A stretch of DNA of 64,000 nucleotides from Acetobacterium bakii (lineage in GTDB: Bacteria; Bacillota; Clostridia; Eubacteriales; Eubacteriaceae), in NCBI RefSeq assembly GCF_001263355.1, contig NZ_LGYO01000042.1:1-64000 (forward strand), in the 5' to 3' direction. How positions within the stretch are numbered: the first letter of the stretch is position 1; each line of letters begins with the position of its first letter. The position numbers were made by a program, and so were the translations under genes. Under the pieces are notes generated by a model. The model made no database searches. It saw nothing but the letters and a program-made list of their open reading frames with translations, and had not been told where the DNA came from. Shown in pieces: positions 53,516 to 62,879 of this stretch.

Positions 53516-53860
53516 TTGATATCAAGAACATGGCATGGGATAGTACCCATTGAAATGAAGGATTTATTTGAAAAATATGAATACGAGACCGGTGTAAAGG
53601 ATACAATGGCAATCAATGGTAATCGAGGAGCATTTTTAAAAATTGTTGAACAAGGAGTATATGTCCATTTTTTCTTGTGTACGAAATGGGATTCAATGGA
53701 AAGCATGACCGCCTATGCAGGGAATAATCCTGCAATTGCTGTGACCTACCCTGAAGATGAGAAATATGGTCTTATTTCTGATCCCATCGTGATGATTCAG
53801 GAAGTTAGCGATGATGGCGACCCCTTTGTTGGGCTTAACAATTTTTGTAAAACAAATTAG
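53516..53860 (+). CDS. ABM-like (antibiotic biosynthesis monooxygenase-fold) small protein
   Basis: The protein has 114 residues and a dimeric alpha/beta-barrel look: MISRTWHGIVPIEMKDLFEKY, GNRGAFLKIVEQGVYVHFFL, WDSMESMTAYAGNNPAIAV and YPEDEKYGLI. Such proteins bind heme or oxidise small aromatics, or have no known activity. AAGGAGAG precedes TTG 53516. It is a single gene. Confidence 0.75.
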   Translation: MISRTWHGIVPIEMKDLFEKYEYETGVKDTMAINGNRGAFLKIVEQGVYVHFFLCTKWDSMESMTAYAGNNPAIAVTYPEDEKYGLISDPIVMIQEVSDDGDPFVGLNNFCKTN

Positions 53861-53929
53861 TAGAAAAAATGCAAATAGAACGTTACATCATAGGATCGAG
53901 AAGATCTCTTAGGACAAAATAATTGAAGC

Positions 53930-55033
53930 TCAAATTCGGCGCACCTGGTTTCGACCCGCTTTCTTGGCGGCATACATGGCAACATCGGCCCGGGTGACGA
54001 TGGTTTCCAGCGAACAATCCCCGCGATAGACGGTGACGCCCAAACTGGCGGTAACCTGTTTCGGTTTTTCAAAATGGAATTCGCAGATCCGCATTCTGAT
54101 TTTCTCAGCCAGGCGCATGGCACAGGCTTCATCGGTATCCGGCAGAATGAAAAGGAACTCTTCGCCGCCCCATCGGCCCACACTGTCGTTGACTCGGATG
54201 GTGCTGCGAAAAATTTCGGCCAGCGTAATGAGAATGGCATCCCCGACCTGGTGGCCAAAATGGTCATTGACCCACTTGAAATGATCGACATCCAGCAAAA
54301 TCACCGCAAAGGGAAGCGCGGTCCGGTTGGATCGTCTGAATTCATTTTCCAGAATATCATCCAGTTTTGACCGGTTATAGAGCTGGGTCAGCTTGTCGGT
54401 TTGCGAAATTTTGATGATTTCGTCCCGCAGTTTTACCTGTTCCGTAATATCCCTGGAAACGCCCAGCAGCTCCTTGAACTGGCCATTTTCATCATAAATG
54501 CCGGAGAGGACAGTATCGGTCCAGAAAATGCTGCCATCTTTTCGGTATTGTTTCTGCTCATAACGCACCGAGTCGAATCGCTCGCCATTTTTAACCATGC
54601 GATTGACGATTTCCAGGGCTTTTTCCATAACTTTCAAGGTATCAGGCAGAAAATAGTTGATCTCCAGATAGTGATGCATGACTTCGTCCACGGTATAGCC
54701 GGTCATTTTTTCCATGGACGGACTGATATAGGTAAAATTGCCCTGAAGATCGATGGTGGAAATAATGTCGCTTGCGTTTTCAATCAAAAGACGATGCTTT
54801 TCTTCGTCTACTCTGAGCTGGTTTTCCATTTGTTTCAGTACGGCAACATCACATTTTTCGACAGAAAGATTGGCCTTTTTCAAGGCAAGCGAAGATTCCC
54901 GGATTTTCTGGAGCTCTTCCTGCAGTTCCATAAAATCCCGATTATCAGCGAATCCTTGTGGGATACTCCTGCTTTCATCATGAATAAGCGCTTTCAAATA
55001 GGCGATCAGCGCATTCGCATCTTCACTTGGCAT
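53930..55033 (-). CDS. PAS-GGDEF diguanylate cyclase
   Basis: This soluble protein of 367 residues makes c-di-GMP. A coiled-coil N-terminus (about 30-75) leads into a PAS domain (about 75-200, IENASDIISTIDLQGNFTYI and WTDTVLSGIYDENGQFKELLG). The GGDEF domain (about 205-365) has DKLTQLYNRSKLDDIL, ILLDVDHFKWVNDHFGHQVGD and an active-site GGEEF (WGGEEFLFILP). No RxxD inhibitory site is obvious before it. It lies near the EAL gene, the opposing activity. It starts at ATG 55033. Confidence 0.93.
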   Translation of the reverse strand: MPSEDANALIAYLKALIHDESRSIPQGFADNRDFMELQEELQKIRESSLALKKANLSVEKCDVAVLKQMENQLRVDEEKHRLLIENASDIISTIDLQGNFTYISPSMEKMTGYTVDEVMHHYLEINYFLPDTLKVMEKALEIVNRMVKNGERFDSVRYEQKQYRKDGSIFWTDTVLSGIYDENGQFKELLGVSRDITEQVKLRDEIIKISQTDKLTQLYNRSKLDDILENEFRRSNRTALPFAVILLDVDHFKWVNDHFGHQVGDAILITLAEIFRSTIRVNDSVGRWGGEEFLFILPDTDEACAMRLAEKIRMRICEFHFEKPKQVTASLGVTVYRGDCSLETIVTRADVAMYAAKKAGRNQVRRI

Positions 55034-55166
55034 ATCGGTCTCCTTCGTTCATTTGTTGCTTTAATTATAGCATATATAAAATTGCAAATGCAGACTATTT
55101 CCACCCATCTACCGGTGCTATAATAATAGTAAGTTAATGTTGCATTCCTTTGGGGGTCTGGCACTT

Positions 55167-55184
55167 AACAAACGAAACATCCCC
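55167..55184 (-). repeat. REP-like single arm before copy 2 of the gene pair
   Basis: AACAAACGAAACATCCCC is the left arm in reverse orientation. It lies 50 bases before gene A of copy 2, mirroring the REP arm that precedes the copy 1 region. Confidence 0.6.
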
Positions 55185-55234
55185 GGGTCATGAAATGAAA
55201 GCATGTAAATAAGACAGTCATGAGGTGAAATAAT

Positions 55235-55621
55235 ATGAGAAAATATTCAAGAGATGAATTTTCAGACGCATTGCAAATAGTAACGTCTACCATTAATAAA
55301 TGTGAAAAAATACAGCCAAAATTTGCGGTGGGAACTTCTCAATATACTCTGCTCAAAAACAGAATAAAGGCGATGTATATCTCAAAGGCACTAATTACAG
55401 AGGACTATGAGATTAAGCAATATTCTGAAGAAGAATTGATCGATGCGCTTAAACCGGTATCATCTTTGATAAGTAAGTGTGAGACGGGTCAAAGAAAACA
55501 CAAAGTGGAAGCGCCACAATACAAGCGCTTTCAGAAGATGATCGATGCAATGGATATCGCTAAATCGTTAATTACAGATGAACTTAGTAGGAGGGATGAT
55601 TTTTATGGCAACGATAGCTAA
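55235..55621 (+). CDS. gene A of duplicated module, intact: two-repeat helical protein
   Basis: The protein has 128 residues and consists of two related units of about 58 residues. The first is YSRDEFSDALQIVTSTINKC with QYTLLKNRIKAMYISKALIT, and the second is YSEEELIDALKPVSSLISKC with QYKRFQKMIDAMDIAKSLIT. Both are amphipathic helices with a conserved Cys. I do not recognise the family. GAGGTGAAATA precedes ATG 55235. It overlaps gene B by 17 bases, so the two were co-translated. Copy 1 at 33247 is truncated and frameshifted. Confidence 0.72.
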   Translation: MRKYSRDEFSDALQIVTSTINKCEKIQPKFAVGTSQYTLLKNRIKAMYISKALITEDYEIKQYSEEELIDALKPVSSLISKCETGQRKHKVEAPQYKRFQKMIDAMDIAKSLITDELSRRDDFYGNDS

Positions 55622-56054
55622 AATCAAAATAAAAGATAGTGTTGAATTGCGGGAAAAACTTGACCAGATTTATGAAGATACGTCACAGCTTGAATTGGCT
55701 CATTGGGCTTTGAATCTGGCAAAGCATATTTTTTCACTAATTGATTACGATTATAAAAGTGTACCAATTATTATTGATGGATTTACTGCTAACGAAAAGT
55801 GACAACAGGGTGTGGCAAGGATGCATGATGTTAGGCAGGCAGGTTTTAAAGTTCACCAATTAGCAAAAGAATCTAAAGATGCCATTTTCCAAGCTGCCCT
55901 TCGGGTTGCCGGTCAAGCAATAAGAACTGGGCGTATGCGAGAACATGCAATGGTTGCCTCCGATTATGCTATTAAAGTTATTAATCTAAAATTCCCGGAT
56001 AATATGGCCGCTGTTAAAAATGAACAAGAGTGGCAGATAAGAACGCTGAATTGA
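55605..56054 (+). pseudogene. gene B of duplicated module, copy 2: Imm-5-like, broken by TGA
   Basis: GTAGGAGGGATGA precedes ATG 55605. The protein matches the intact copy at 33559 closely (KIKIKDSVELREKLDQIYED; later ARMHDVRQAGFKVHQLAK and AGQAIRTGRMREHAM). TGA at 55800-55802 replaces the Trp codon of copy 1 (NEKstopQQG against NEMWQQG). Both halves stay open, so the damage looks recent. Confidence 0.85.
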
Positions 56055-56516
56055 GATTCAAATGGTCAGGTGACAGGGCAGGTTATATATCAAACCCTCA
56101 CGACTGAGCAGACATGGTTGGAATTGGAGTACATTATTTTATTTACAACCCACTACTAAAGCAGAACGGCGCACCTTTGCTTTTCCCCTAAAATTAATCG
56201 CATTTGAATTTATGAATTATTATATTTTAATATTCATCCTGGATCGATGGCGATTTGTAGTCTTGTATTTCGAAAATCTTCTTGTGAAAAACAGATGAAG
56301 TATCCCGTCATTATAGGCTTTCGACTTCGTGAATAAAATACTCTTAAATATTTTTTCAGAAAATACTGGATTTTACAAATATTATGTGCTATATTTTAAT
56401 CATAGAAAGTCCAATATTTTAGTTGGAATTAATATTAGAGTTTAATAGCTAACGGCAATATTGTTTTAGATTTGCAATCGATTACTGAACTCTAATAATT
56501 AAGAGGAGACTTTTCA
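56055..56516. other. AT-rich intergenic region
   Basis: There is no gene I can support. ATTAGAGTT (56430-56440) and AACTCTAAT (56485-56495) form a long-range inverted repeat just before the UroD-family gene and may be a regulator site. Confidence 0.4.
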
Positions 56517-57506
56517 ATGAATCTGAAAGAAAATGTTATGGCAGTATATCACGGCGAACAGCCGGATTACTATGGAGATTTGATGGCAGCTGTAGAATTC
56601 ATACCGGATCCTTTATTTATTCAGGATGCTTTACTCCCTCAGGACGGCCAGGAATACATGGATTCCTGGGGAACGATAAGGATCTTCCTGCCGGGTGCAC
56701 CTGGTCCTCATCCTCACATCACCCGGGACAACGTGGTCATTAAGGATATTGAAAAGTGGGAGGAGCAGCTGGTAGTCCCATCCATTGAGGATCTGGACTG
56801 GACGCTAGCTCGGGAAGTGGCATCCAAAATCGACCGGAACGAAAAACTGGCCTGTTTCTTCTATCCCGGCGGCCTCTTTGAGCGCAGTCATTTTCTGCTG
56901 GGAATGGAAACCGCCCTGATGAATTATATGGAGTATCCTGATGAAATGAAAGCCCTGCTTCGAGTGATTGCCGACCATAAGATGGCTTACATTCGAAGAG
57001 TGGCAGAAGAAACCCAACCGGATATCATCTTCTATCACGACGACTGGGGTACCAAACAAAACCTGTTTCTGCCCCCAAGAGTCTGGCGGGAGCTCATCAA
57101 GCCATTGCAGCAGGAAATCGCCGACACCATCCATGAATGCGGCATGATCTACATGCATCACGCTGACTGCATCCTGGAACCCATTGCAGCGGATCTGGTT
57201 GAGATCGGCATCGATATCTGGCAGGGCGTTATCGCCCAGAATGATATTGTAAAAATCCAGGAGATCACTGACGGAAAACTGGCTATGATAGGCGGCATTG
57301 ACGGTCCAAAGATCGATGTGGAAAACATTACCGAAGAAAAAATTCGGGAAGAAGTACGCCGGGCCGTCGACACCTACTGTCCCGGTGGACGTTTCTATCC
57401 GTCCATCCCCAACGGCATCTGCTTCCGTGAATGGAACAACGACATCTTCCTGGATGAGTTGAGCAAATACGGCAGAGAATATGCGGAAAAACACCCAATT
57501 GCCTAG
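56517..57506 (+). CDS. uroporphyrinogen decarboxylase (UroD/MtaA) family protein
   Basis: The protein has 329 residues of the UroD fold. Landmarks are a substrate-loop region (FYPGGLFERSHFLLGMETAL), IIFYHDDWGTKQNLFLPPRV, the metal-site-like MHHADCILEPIAADLVEIG and IDIWQGVIAQNDIVKIQEI, and MIGGIDGPKID. In acetogens such proteins are usually corrinoid-dependent methyltransferases or demethylase components (MtaA/MtbA-like), not heme enzymes. No corrinoid protein is adjacent. AAGAGGAG precedes the ATG. It ends at the 57571 hairpin. The methyl donor is unknown. Confidence 0.85.
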   Translation: MNLKENVMAVYHGEQPDYYGDLMAAVEFIPDPLFIQDALLPQDGQEYMDSWGTIRIFLPGAPGPHPHITRDNVVIKDIEKWEEQLVVPSIEDLDWTLAREVASKIDRNEKLACFFYPGGLFERSHFLLGMETALMNYMEYPDEMKALLRVIADHKMAYIRRVAEETQPDIIFYHDDWGTKQNLFLPPRVWRELIKPLQQEIADTIHECGMIYMHHADCILEPIAADLVEIGIDIWQGVIAQNDIVKIQEITDGKLAMIGGIDGPKIDVENITEEKIREEVRRAVDTYCPGGRFYPSIPNGICFREWNNDIFLDELSKYGREYAEKHPIA

Positions 57507-57570
57507 TTTTAAAATCCGTGGGTAGACAAAACCAAATCAGACTCTCGTAGCAAAAATACCAGTAAGCTTT

Positions 57571-57611
57571 AAAAAGTTCGAACCGTGAAATTACGGTTTG
57601 AACTTTTTTTT
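57571..57611 (+). terminator. rho-independent terminator
   Basis: AAAAAGTTCGAACCGT pairs with ACGGTTTGAACTTTTTTTT around a short loop. It lies 65 bases after the UroD-family gene. Confidence 0.85.
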
Positions 57612-57651
57612 CACCAAAATCATGATTGTAAATTACCTAATATCAATGGCT

Positions 57652-57679
57652 ACGGGGATGGACCTTTCGTTTGTCATGA
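57652..57679 (+). repeat. REP-like single arm
   Basis: CGGGGATGGACCTTTCGTTT and GTCATGA match the left arm with a short insertion. It lies between two terminators. Confidence 0.6.
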
Positions 57680-57686
57680 ATAACAA

Positions 57687-57719
57687 AAAACAGCGAGCAC
57701 CATTAGTGTTCGCTGTTTT
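57687..57719. terminator. rho-independent terminator
   Basis: AAAACAGCGAGCAC pairs with GTGTTCGCTGTTTT (one G-T pair). It ends the minus-strand OYE operon, 33 bases beyond its stop. Confidence 0.85.
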
Positions 57720-57751
57720 AAATTAAAGAGAAAAGCATGAAAGCTTGAATT

Positions 57752-59728
57752 TTAGTCTAATTGATAAGCTGCAACAAATCCTGTTTCCACGGCATTGGCA
57801 ATGCGGCCAATTTTAGCAGTATCACCAATTTTCACAACCTTATCAAAGCTTTTAACAATCTCATCGGCCAGGGTTTGATCGGCTTTGACGCCTAACGATA
57901 AAACCACGTAATCAACCGGTAAATCAACTATTTCACCGGCTTCTTTTTCCAGTTTAATGGAAGCCGCACCAATTTCGACGAGTTTATGGGCTGGCATAAA
58001 GATCGTTTCAAATTTCATAAGACGGGCCTGCACATCACTGAAACTTTGCCAGCTTGCATCTGGACCGATTCGATCTGCCATTTCCACAACCGTGACTTCA
58101 TTATCCTGGGTTTCAAGAAGTTCGGCGGTTTCAACCCCGGTCATGCCAGAACCAATAACAACAACTTTTTTGCCGGTGAGCTTGACTTTTCCGGTTAGGA
58201 TATCCGTACTGGTACAGACATTGGTGCCATTAACTCCTTTGATAGATTGGGGGACAATGGATTCTGAACCCGAGCCCACAAAAACGGCATAGGGGGCTAA
58301 TGCTTTGATGGCTTCAACCGTTCCGGCTGTATCCAAGCGAATGTCGACACCCAGCTTGGTTAATTGCGTTTTATAATAGTCAATCAACCAGTTGATTTTA
58401 TCTTTATGGGGTGGTTTATTGGCTAGACAGAGCTGTCCTCCTAATTCGCTGCTTTTTTCAAACAAGACAACTTTGAATTGACGTTCAGCCAGTTTTCTTG
58501 CAGCTTCCATTCCCGCAGGCCCGCCGCCGACAACAACGACTAAACGATCGTTTCCATCCTGTCGGGCATCGTTGTAGAACCATTCTCTGGCCGCCCGGGG
58601 ATTAATTGCGCAGGCAAAAGGTTCGCCGATCATACCGTTTGAGATCATGGAATCCATACAGTTCAGACAGGAAATGCATCGTCTGATATCGTTAACCCGT
58701 CCTTCAGCCGTTTTCTTAACCCAATCCGGATCAGCCAATAATCCTCGAGCGATGGTGACACCGTCAACTTTTCCTTCAGCGATTATTTTTTCTGCAAAAT
58801 CAGGATTTCGAATAACACCCACTCCAAACACTGGGACATCCACCGCTTTTTTAACCGCTTCTGCAAGATAGATTTTCCAACCTTCAGCAAAAGAAATAGG
58901 TTCCCAGGCCTGGTTCATGGTTTCATAAATACCGGCAGACACGTTAATGGCATCAAGACCGAAGGGAACCAGATATTTACAGATTTCTACGGCTTCATCC
59001 AGGAGTAATCCGTCTTCCTGGAAGGGAAACATGGAGTCACGCAAAAATTCGTCAGCAGATATTCTAAACATAACTGGGTAGTCCCGACCAACGCGTTCCC
59101 GAATGCCTTCAATAATTTCCTTAACCACCCGGGCTCGATTTTCAGTGCTGCCGCCGTACTCATCGGTTCGTTTATTGGTAAGTGGTGATATGAATTGGTT
59201 TAACATATAACCATGGGCACCATGAAGTTCAACCCCGTCAATACCCGCTTTGTAACAGCGTTCGGCGGCATTAATATAATCCTGAACAAAGCTTTTAATT
59301 TCTGTGTTGGTCATTTCTCGGCATTCTGACTGGAGCATCATACTCTTGATCCCGCTGGGGGAAATAGTAGCTCGACCGCCGATTGCCATGTTGTCGGTTT
59401 GTCTTCCGGGATGATGAAGCTGGATAAATATGGCCCCGTCATAAAAATGAACTGCTTTGGCCAATTTTGCCAGTCCGGGGATACAGTCATCCGTTGCTGC
59501 AGATGTCTGCCGTGGCATCATGATTCCGGTTTCATTGTTTACACGGGTTACTTCATTGATAATCAGGCCAACGCCACCCTTTGCACGTTCTGCATAATAG
59601 GCACATTCACATTCAGAAACGGTTGCATTGTCGTTTGCGGTTCCGGAACCCATGGCTCCCATAACAACACGATTCCTGATTTTCAAAGTTCCAATATTAA
59701 TTGGCGATAATAAATTTTCAAAAGACAT
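57752..59728 (-). CDS. NADH:flavin oxidoreductase of the 2,4-dienoyl-CoA reductase/BaiCD type
   Basis: The enzyme has 658 residues. An N-terminal FMN TIM barrel (about 1-330, IQLHHPGRQ, ELHGAHGYMLNQFISP, RTDEYGGS, TIARGLLADPDW) is followed by a 4Fe-4S site (CISCLNCMDSM and, 11 residues on, a further Cys, about 346-363) and an FAD/NAD(P)H domain (VVVVGGGPAGMEAARKLAER, VVVIGSGMTGVETAELL). This class reduces activated C=C bonds. It lies 31 bases after the alcohol dehydrogenase gene, so the two form an operon. The substrate is unknown; an unsaturated aldehyde, ketone or acyl-CoA is plausible. Confidence 0.92.
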   Translation of the reverse strand: MSFENLLSPINIGTLKIRNRVVMGAMGSGTANDNATVSECECAYYAERAKGGVGLIINEVTRVNNETGIMMPRQTSAATDDCIPGLAKLAKAVHFYDGAIFIQLHHPGRQTDNMAIGGRATISPSGIKSMMLQSECREMTNTEIKSFVQDYINAAERCYKAGIDGVELHGAHGYMLNQFISPLTNKRTDEYGGSTENRARVVKEIIEGIRERVGRDYPVMFRISADEFLRDSMFPFQEDGLLLDEAVEICKYLVPFGLDAINVSAGIYETMNQAWEPISFAEGWKIYLAEAVKKAVDVPVFGVGVIRNPDFAEKIIAEGKVDGVTIARGLLADPDWVKKTAEGRVNDIRRCISCLNCMDSMISNGMIGEPFACAINPRAAREWFYNDARQDGNDRLVVVVGGGPAGMEAARKLAERQFKVVLFEKSSELGGQLCLANKPPHKDKINWLIDYYKTQLTKLGVDIRLDTAGTVEAIKALAPYAVFVGSGSESIVPQSIKGVNGTNVCTSTDILTGKVKLTGKKVVVIGSGMTGVETAELLETQDNEVTVVEMADRIGPDASWQSFSDVQARLMKFETIFMPAHKLVEIGAASIKLEKEAGEIVDLPVDYVVLSLGVKADQTLADEIVKSFDKVVKIGDTAKIGRIANAVETGFVAAYQLD

Positions 59729-59759
59729 AAGTGTTCTCCTTTTTTAGTAGAATAAAAAA

Positions 59760-60920
59760 TTATTGATATCTGTCATAGATTTGTCCCAACAATTCTGTAA
59801 TCAGTTCATTGGTTGCAGAAACAGGACAGAGGAACCGAAGTCCCTCATTGGCGACATAATTAGTACAACCGATGATTTGTTCCCGTGATATCTTTAAATC
59901 TTTGAGTGTTGGAACATTCAATTGCAGCATAAACTGACGAACATTGTTGGCAACCAGCTGACCGATTTCTTTTGGGTCGGATACATTGACGGTAAGACCC
60001 ATGCATTCACCGATTTTTTTGACTTTTACAGGATAAACGGGGGCGGTTAATTCCAGGATAACAGGAGTCACCAATGCGCAGGCAATTCCGTGGGGAATGT
60101 GAAAATTAGCACCCATGGAATGAGCTGTGGCGTGGCCGAGGTGAACCATGGCATCATTAAAAGCAATTCCGGCGCTGTTACTGGCCAGAGCCAAGTTTTC
60201 CCGTGCCTCAAGATTGTTTGGTTCTTTTACAGCAATTGGCAGCCATTTGGTGATGCGTTCAATGGTATCGTAACACAGAATATCTGAGTGTGGATTCGGT
60301 TGAATGCTCGTCAGTGCTTCACAAGCATGGGAAAAGGCATCCATACCCGTGTATACCGTGATCTCTTTTGGCATATCCAATGTTAATTCAGGGTCAACAA
60401 TGGCAAAGCTTGGTGGTGTCATCGCCCCGATTTTTTCATGGTTTTTTGTGTCGTTGATAACAGCGATAATGGTACTTTCAGATCCCGTGCCTGAAGTGGT
60501 GGGAATTAAAACCAGCTTCATGGATGGATTTTCAAGAGGGATCATCTTTCTTGAAAAATCCAACATTTCAGAAATTGTAACATTATTAGCGGCTAATGCG
60601 CTGATTCCTTTTGCGGTGTCCAAAACACTTCCCCCGCCGATACCGACAATGCCATCAATTCCTTGGCTCTTCACAAGATCGGCACCGGCCTGGACGATGT
60701 AATCAGGAGCATCCATTTCACAGCGATTAAATAAAACCGTCGCGATACCTGCTTCTGTTAAACTGTCGATTACTTTTTGAGAATGGCCTATCATTTCAAC
60801 GTTTACATCGGTTACGACCAAAACTTTTTTGAAACCTAATTCTTTTCCCACATCTCCGGTTGTGCTTACAGCACCCGCCCCGAAGGCTACCGGACATAAT
60901 TGTGTGTATCTTTGTACCAT
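59760..60920 (-). CDS. iron-containing alcohol dehydrogenase
   Basis: The enzyme has 386 residues (type III ADH). NAD binding is GIVGIGGGSVLDTAK (about 93-107) and TTSGTGSEST. Iron ligands lie in GMDAFSHACEAL (Asp, His about 195-199), HLGHATAHSMG (His about 262) and HIPHGIAC (His about 276). It interconverts an alcohol and aldehyde or ketone. GGAGGATCTAAT precedes the start. It is the first gene of the ADH-OYE operon and divergent from the CdaR/PucR regulator across 295 bases. Confidence 0.93.
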   Translation of the reverse strand: MVQRYTQLCPVAFGAGAVSTTGDVGKELGFKKVLVVTDVNVEMIGHSQKVIDSLTEAGIATVLFNRCEMDAPDYIVQAGADLVKSQGIDGIVGIGGGSVLDTAKGISALAANNVTISEMLDFSRKMIPLENPSMKLVLIPTTSGTGSESTIIAVINDTKNHEKIGAMTPPSFAIVDPELTLDMPKEITVYTGMDAFSHACEALTSIQPNPHSDILCYDTIERITKWLPIAVKEPNNLEARENLALASNSAGIAFNDAMVHLGHATAHSMGANFHIPHGIACALVTPVILELTAPVYPVKVKKIGECMGLTVNVSDPKEIGQLVANNVRQFMLQLNVPTLKDLKISREQIIGCTNYVANEGLRFLCPVSATNELITELLGQIYDRYQ

Positions 60921-61215
60921 ATTAGATCCTCCTAAATATTATCCATGAACAAAAACTTTTGTTAACGAAATATCATTCATGGTTATTCATAAGTATAGCA
61001 GTTGCGGTCGCCTCCGTCTTCGTGAGGGTTTGAGATTATAGTCTGTTTTTGTGCAGTATCGGGACAAAGAGAATTTGTAAGATTTTACAAAACATCAGGT
61101 TAAAACTGTAGAGACTTCCAATAAAATGATTGTAAATTTAAATGCGTTTTATATACACGGGTTTGTCGGCGTGATATAATTAGACAAATTTCTAAGCGAC
61201 TGGAAGGAGCTTACT

Positions 61216-62763
61216 ATGGCTGTAGAGCTTACAAAAATTATTTCTGGATTTGATGGGTTTGCCCTTAAAAAAATGATTAATAAAAATATGGAAATAGCTG
61301 AATATGGCATTTACACCGAAAAAATGACGGCATTATTACCGAACGCTATTTATATCGCAAAGGCTTCCATGATTAACGATAATTCATTTTTAAGTAATAG
61401 TAATTTTATAATCATCGAAGACAGTCCGCTGCCTGAAAAATTATTAAAAGACAACGGCTCCAATATCCTCATAATCAATAATGATTGGAAGACAACCGCT
61501 GTGGCAGAAATCATTGAAAATTTATTCGAAGATCAACGTCGGATTGGCGATGTTTCCATCAAGCTTTTGCAGGCATGCCAAAAAGGGTATACGGTTCAGC
61601 AATTGCTTGATTTAGGCTATCAGCTTTTAAATAATCCCTTGTTGTTGGTTGACATTTCCCTGTGTTTTATTGCTCACTCCGGAGGAAATGAAATTGAGAA
61701 TGAACCGCTTTGGGAATGGACCCTTTCCAAAGGTTATGTAAATAAAGAATATGCTCGCTCAGTTATGACGGATGATTCTACCAATGAGAGCTATGAAGGG
61801 GAAGAGGTCTTAGTGATATGGGAAACAGGGATGCTTAATCATCGGCAATTGGTGGGCAGAGTATTAAAAAACCACCGCCCGTTGGCATACCTGAAACTAC
61901 TTGAATATCATCAACCTATAACCGATTGTGATGAGCAGATCCTGATCATGTTATGTAATATTTTGGCATTAAGAATGGAAGATACCAATGCCATTAATAG
62001 TGCGCCGAATGCGCTGAGTGATACCTTTTTATTAGCACTTCTCAATCAGAAATTATATGATCACGCGGCAATAGAAGAGCGTGAACGGATGTATGGTTTG
62101 AAGTTATATAAAAATCTTTTTGCGATCACAATCAAAATTGACAATAGACAAAACACAAATGATCGACTCTATTATTTGAAAAGGATATTTCAGAATTTCT
62201 TTAATCGACAAACCGTGATTATTTACAATGGTCAATTGGTAATATTACTTGATACAATGACAGAAGAAATGCAAAATGAAAGGGAACTGGGATCCTTTCA
62301 GAGCTTGCTTGAAGAAAATGATTGTACGGCGGGAATCAGCAAAATATTTTATCACCTCTATGATTTTTGTGAACACTATAAACAAGCGTATAACTGCCTG
62401 AACCTGGGCGAACTTTTGAAGAAAAGCGAACGGATATTAAATTATGACGAACTCATCATTCCCCATATGATACTGAGTTTCAGGGGAGAGACAAATATCA
62501 GAAATTTAATTCATCCGGTGGTTAAAGTCTTAAAAGAACATGACGAAAAAAAAGGCAGTAATCTTATGGAGACCCTGATAGCCTATATCAAACATAATCA
62601 GGATACAACACTAACCGCTAAAGGTCTGCATATTCATTACAACACACTAAAATATCGGATCAGTCGCATTATTGAGATAACAAACATCGATTTTACAAAT
62701 AGCGAGACAATGTTTAATATCCAGTTATCTGTGAAAGTCGATAATATTCTGACGTACTTGTAG
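61216..62763 (+). CDS. CdaR/PucR family transcriptional regulator
   Basis: The regulator has 515 residues. The N-terminal 120 residues match a purine-catabolism-regulator-like region; the middle (about 130-400) is a GGDEF-like/variable sensor region; the C-terminal HTH_30 domain (about 450-512) reads LIAYIKHNQDTTLTAKGLHI and HYNTLKYRISRIIEITNIDF. GGAAGGAGC precedes ATG 61216. It lies between the divergent ADH-OYE operon and the convergent glycyl radical enzyme gene, and is the likely controller of both. Confidence 0.9.
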   Translation: MAVELTKIISGFDGFALKKMINKNMEIAEYGIYTEKMTALLPNAIYIAKASMINDNSFLSNSNFIIIEDSPLPEKLLKDNGSNILIINNDWKTTAVAEIIENLFEDQRRIGDVSIKLLQACQKGYTVQQLLDLGYQLLNNPLLLVDISLCFIAHSGGNEIENEPLWEWTLSKGYVNKEYARSVMTDDSTNESYEGEEVLVIWETGMLNHRQLVGRVLKNHRPLAYLKLLEYHQPITDCDEQILIMLCNILALRMEDTNAINSAPNALSDTFLLALLNQKLYDHAAIEERERMYGLKLYKNLFAITIKIDNRQNTNDRLYYLKRIFQNFFNRQTVIIYNGQLVILLDTMTEEMQNERELGSFQSLLEENDCTAGISKIFYHLYDFCEHYKQAYNCLNLGELLKKSERILNYDELIIPHMILSFRGETNIRNLIHPVVKVLKEHDEKKGSNLMETLIAYIKHNQDTTLTAKGLHIHYNTLKYRISRIIEITNIDFTNSETMFNIQLSVKVDNILTYL

Positions 62764-62785
62764 ATATAGCATAGAACGAATTACT

Positions 62786-62822
62786 GCAGTTTGAAATCGA
62801 TAATATTGGGTTTCAAACTGCA
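62786..62822. terminator. bidirectional hairpin between regulator and glycyl radical enzyme genes
   Basis: GCAGTTTGAAA pairs with TTTCAAACTGC around a 15-base loop. The T-tract is weak on both sides. It lies between the two convergent genes. Confidence 0.65.
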
Positions 62823-62879
62823 ATATGTTTCCAAAGGCCATATAATCAAATATTAAAGCCACTATAGATGTTTCTGAAA

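Noticed and set aside
54401-55123. 240-codon plus-strand frame
   Set aside because: It is the antisense of the PAS-GGDEF gene, whose motifs are clear.
56805-57494. 229-codon minus-strand frame
   Set aside because: It is the antisense of the UroD-family gene; no family features.
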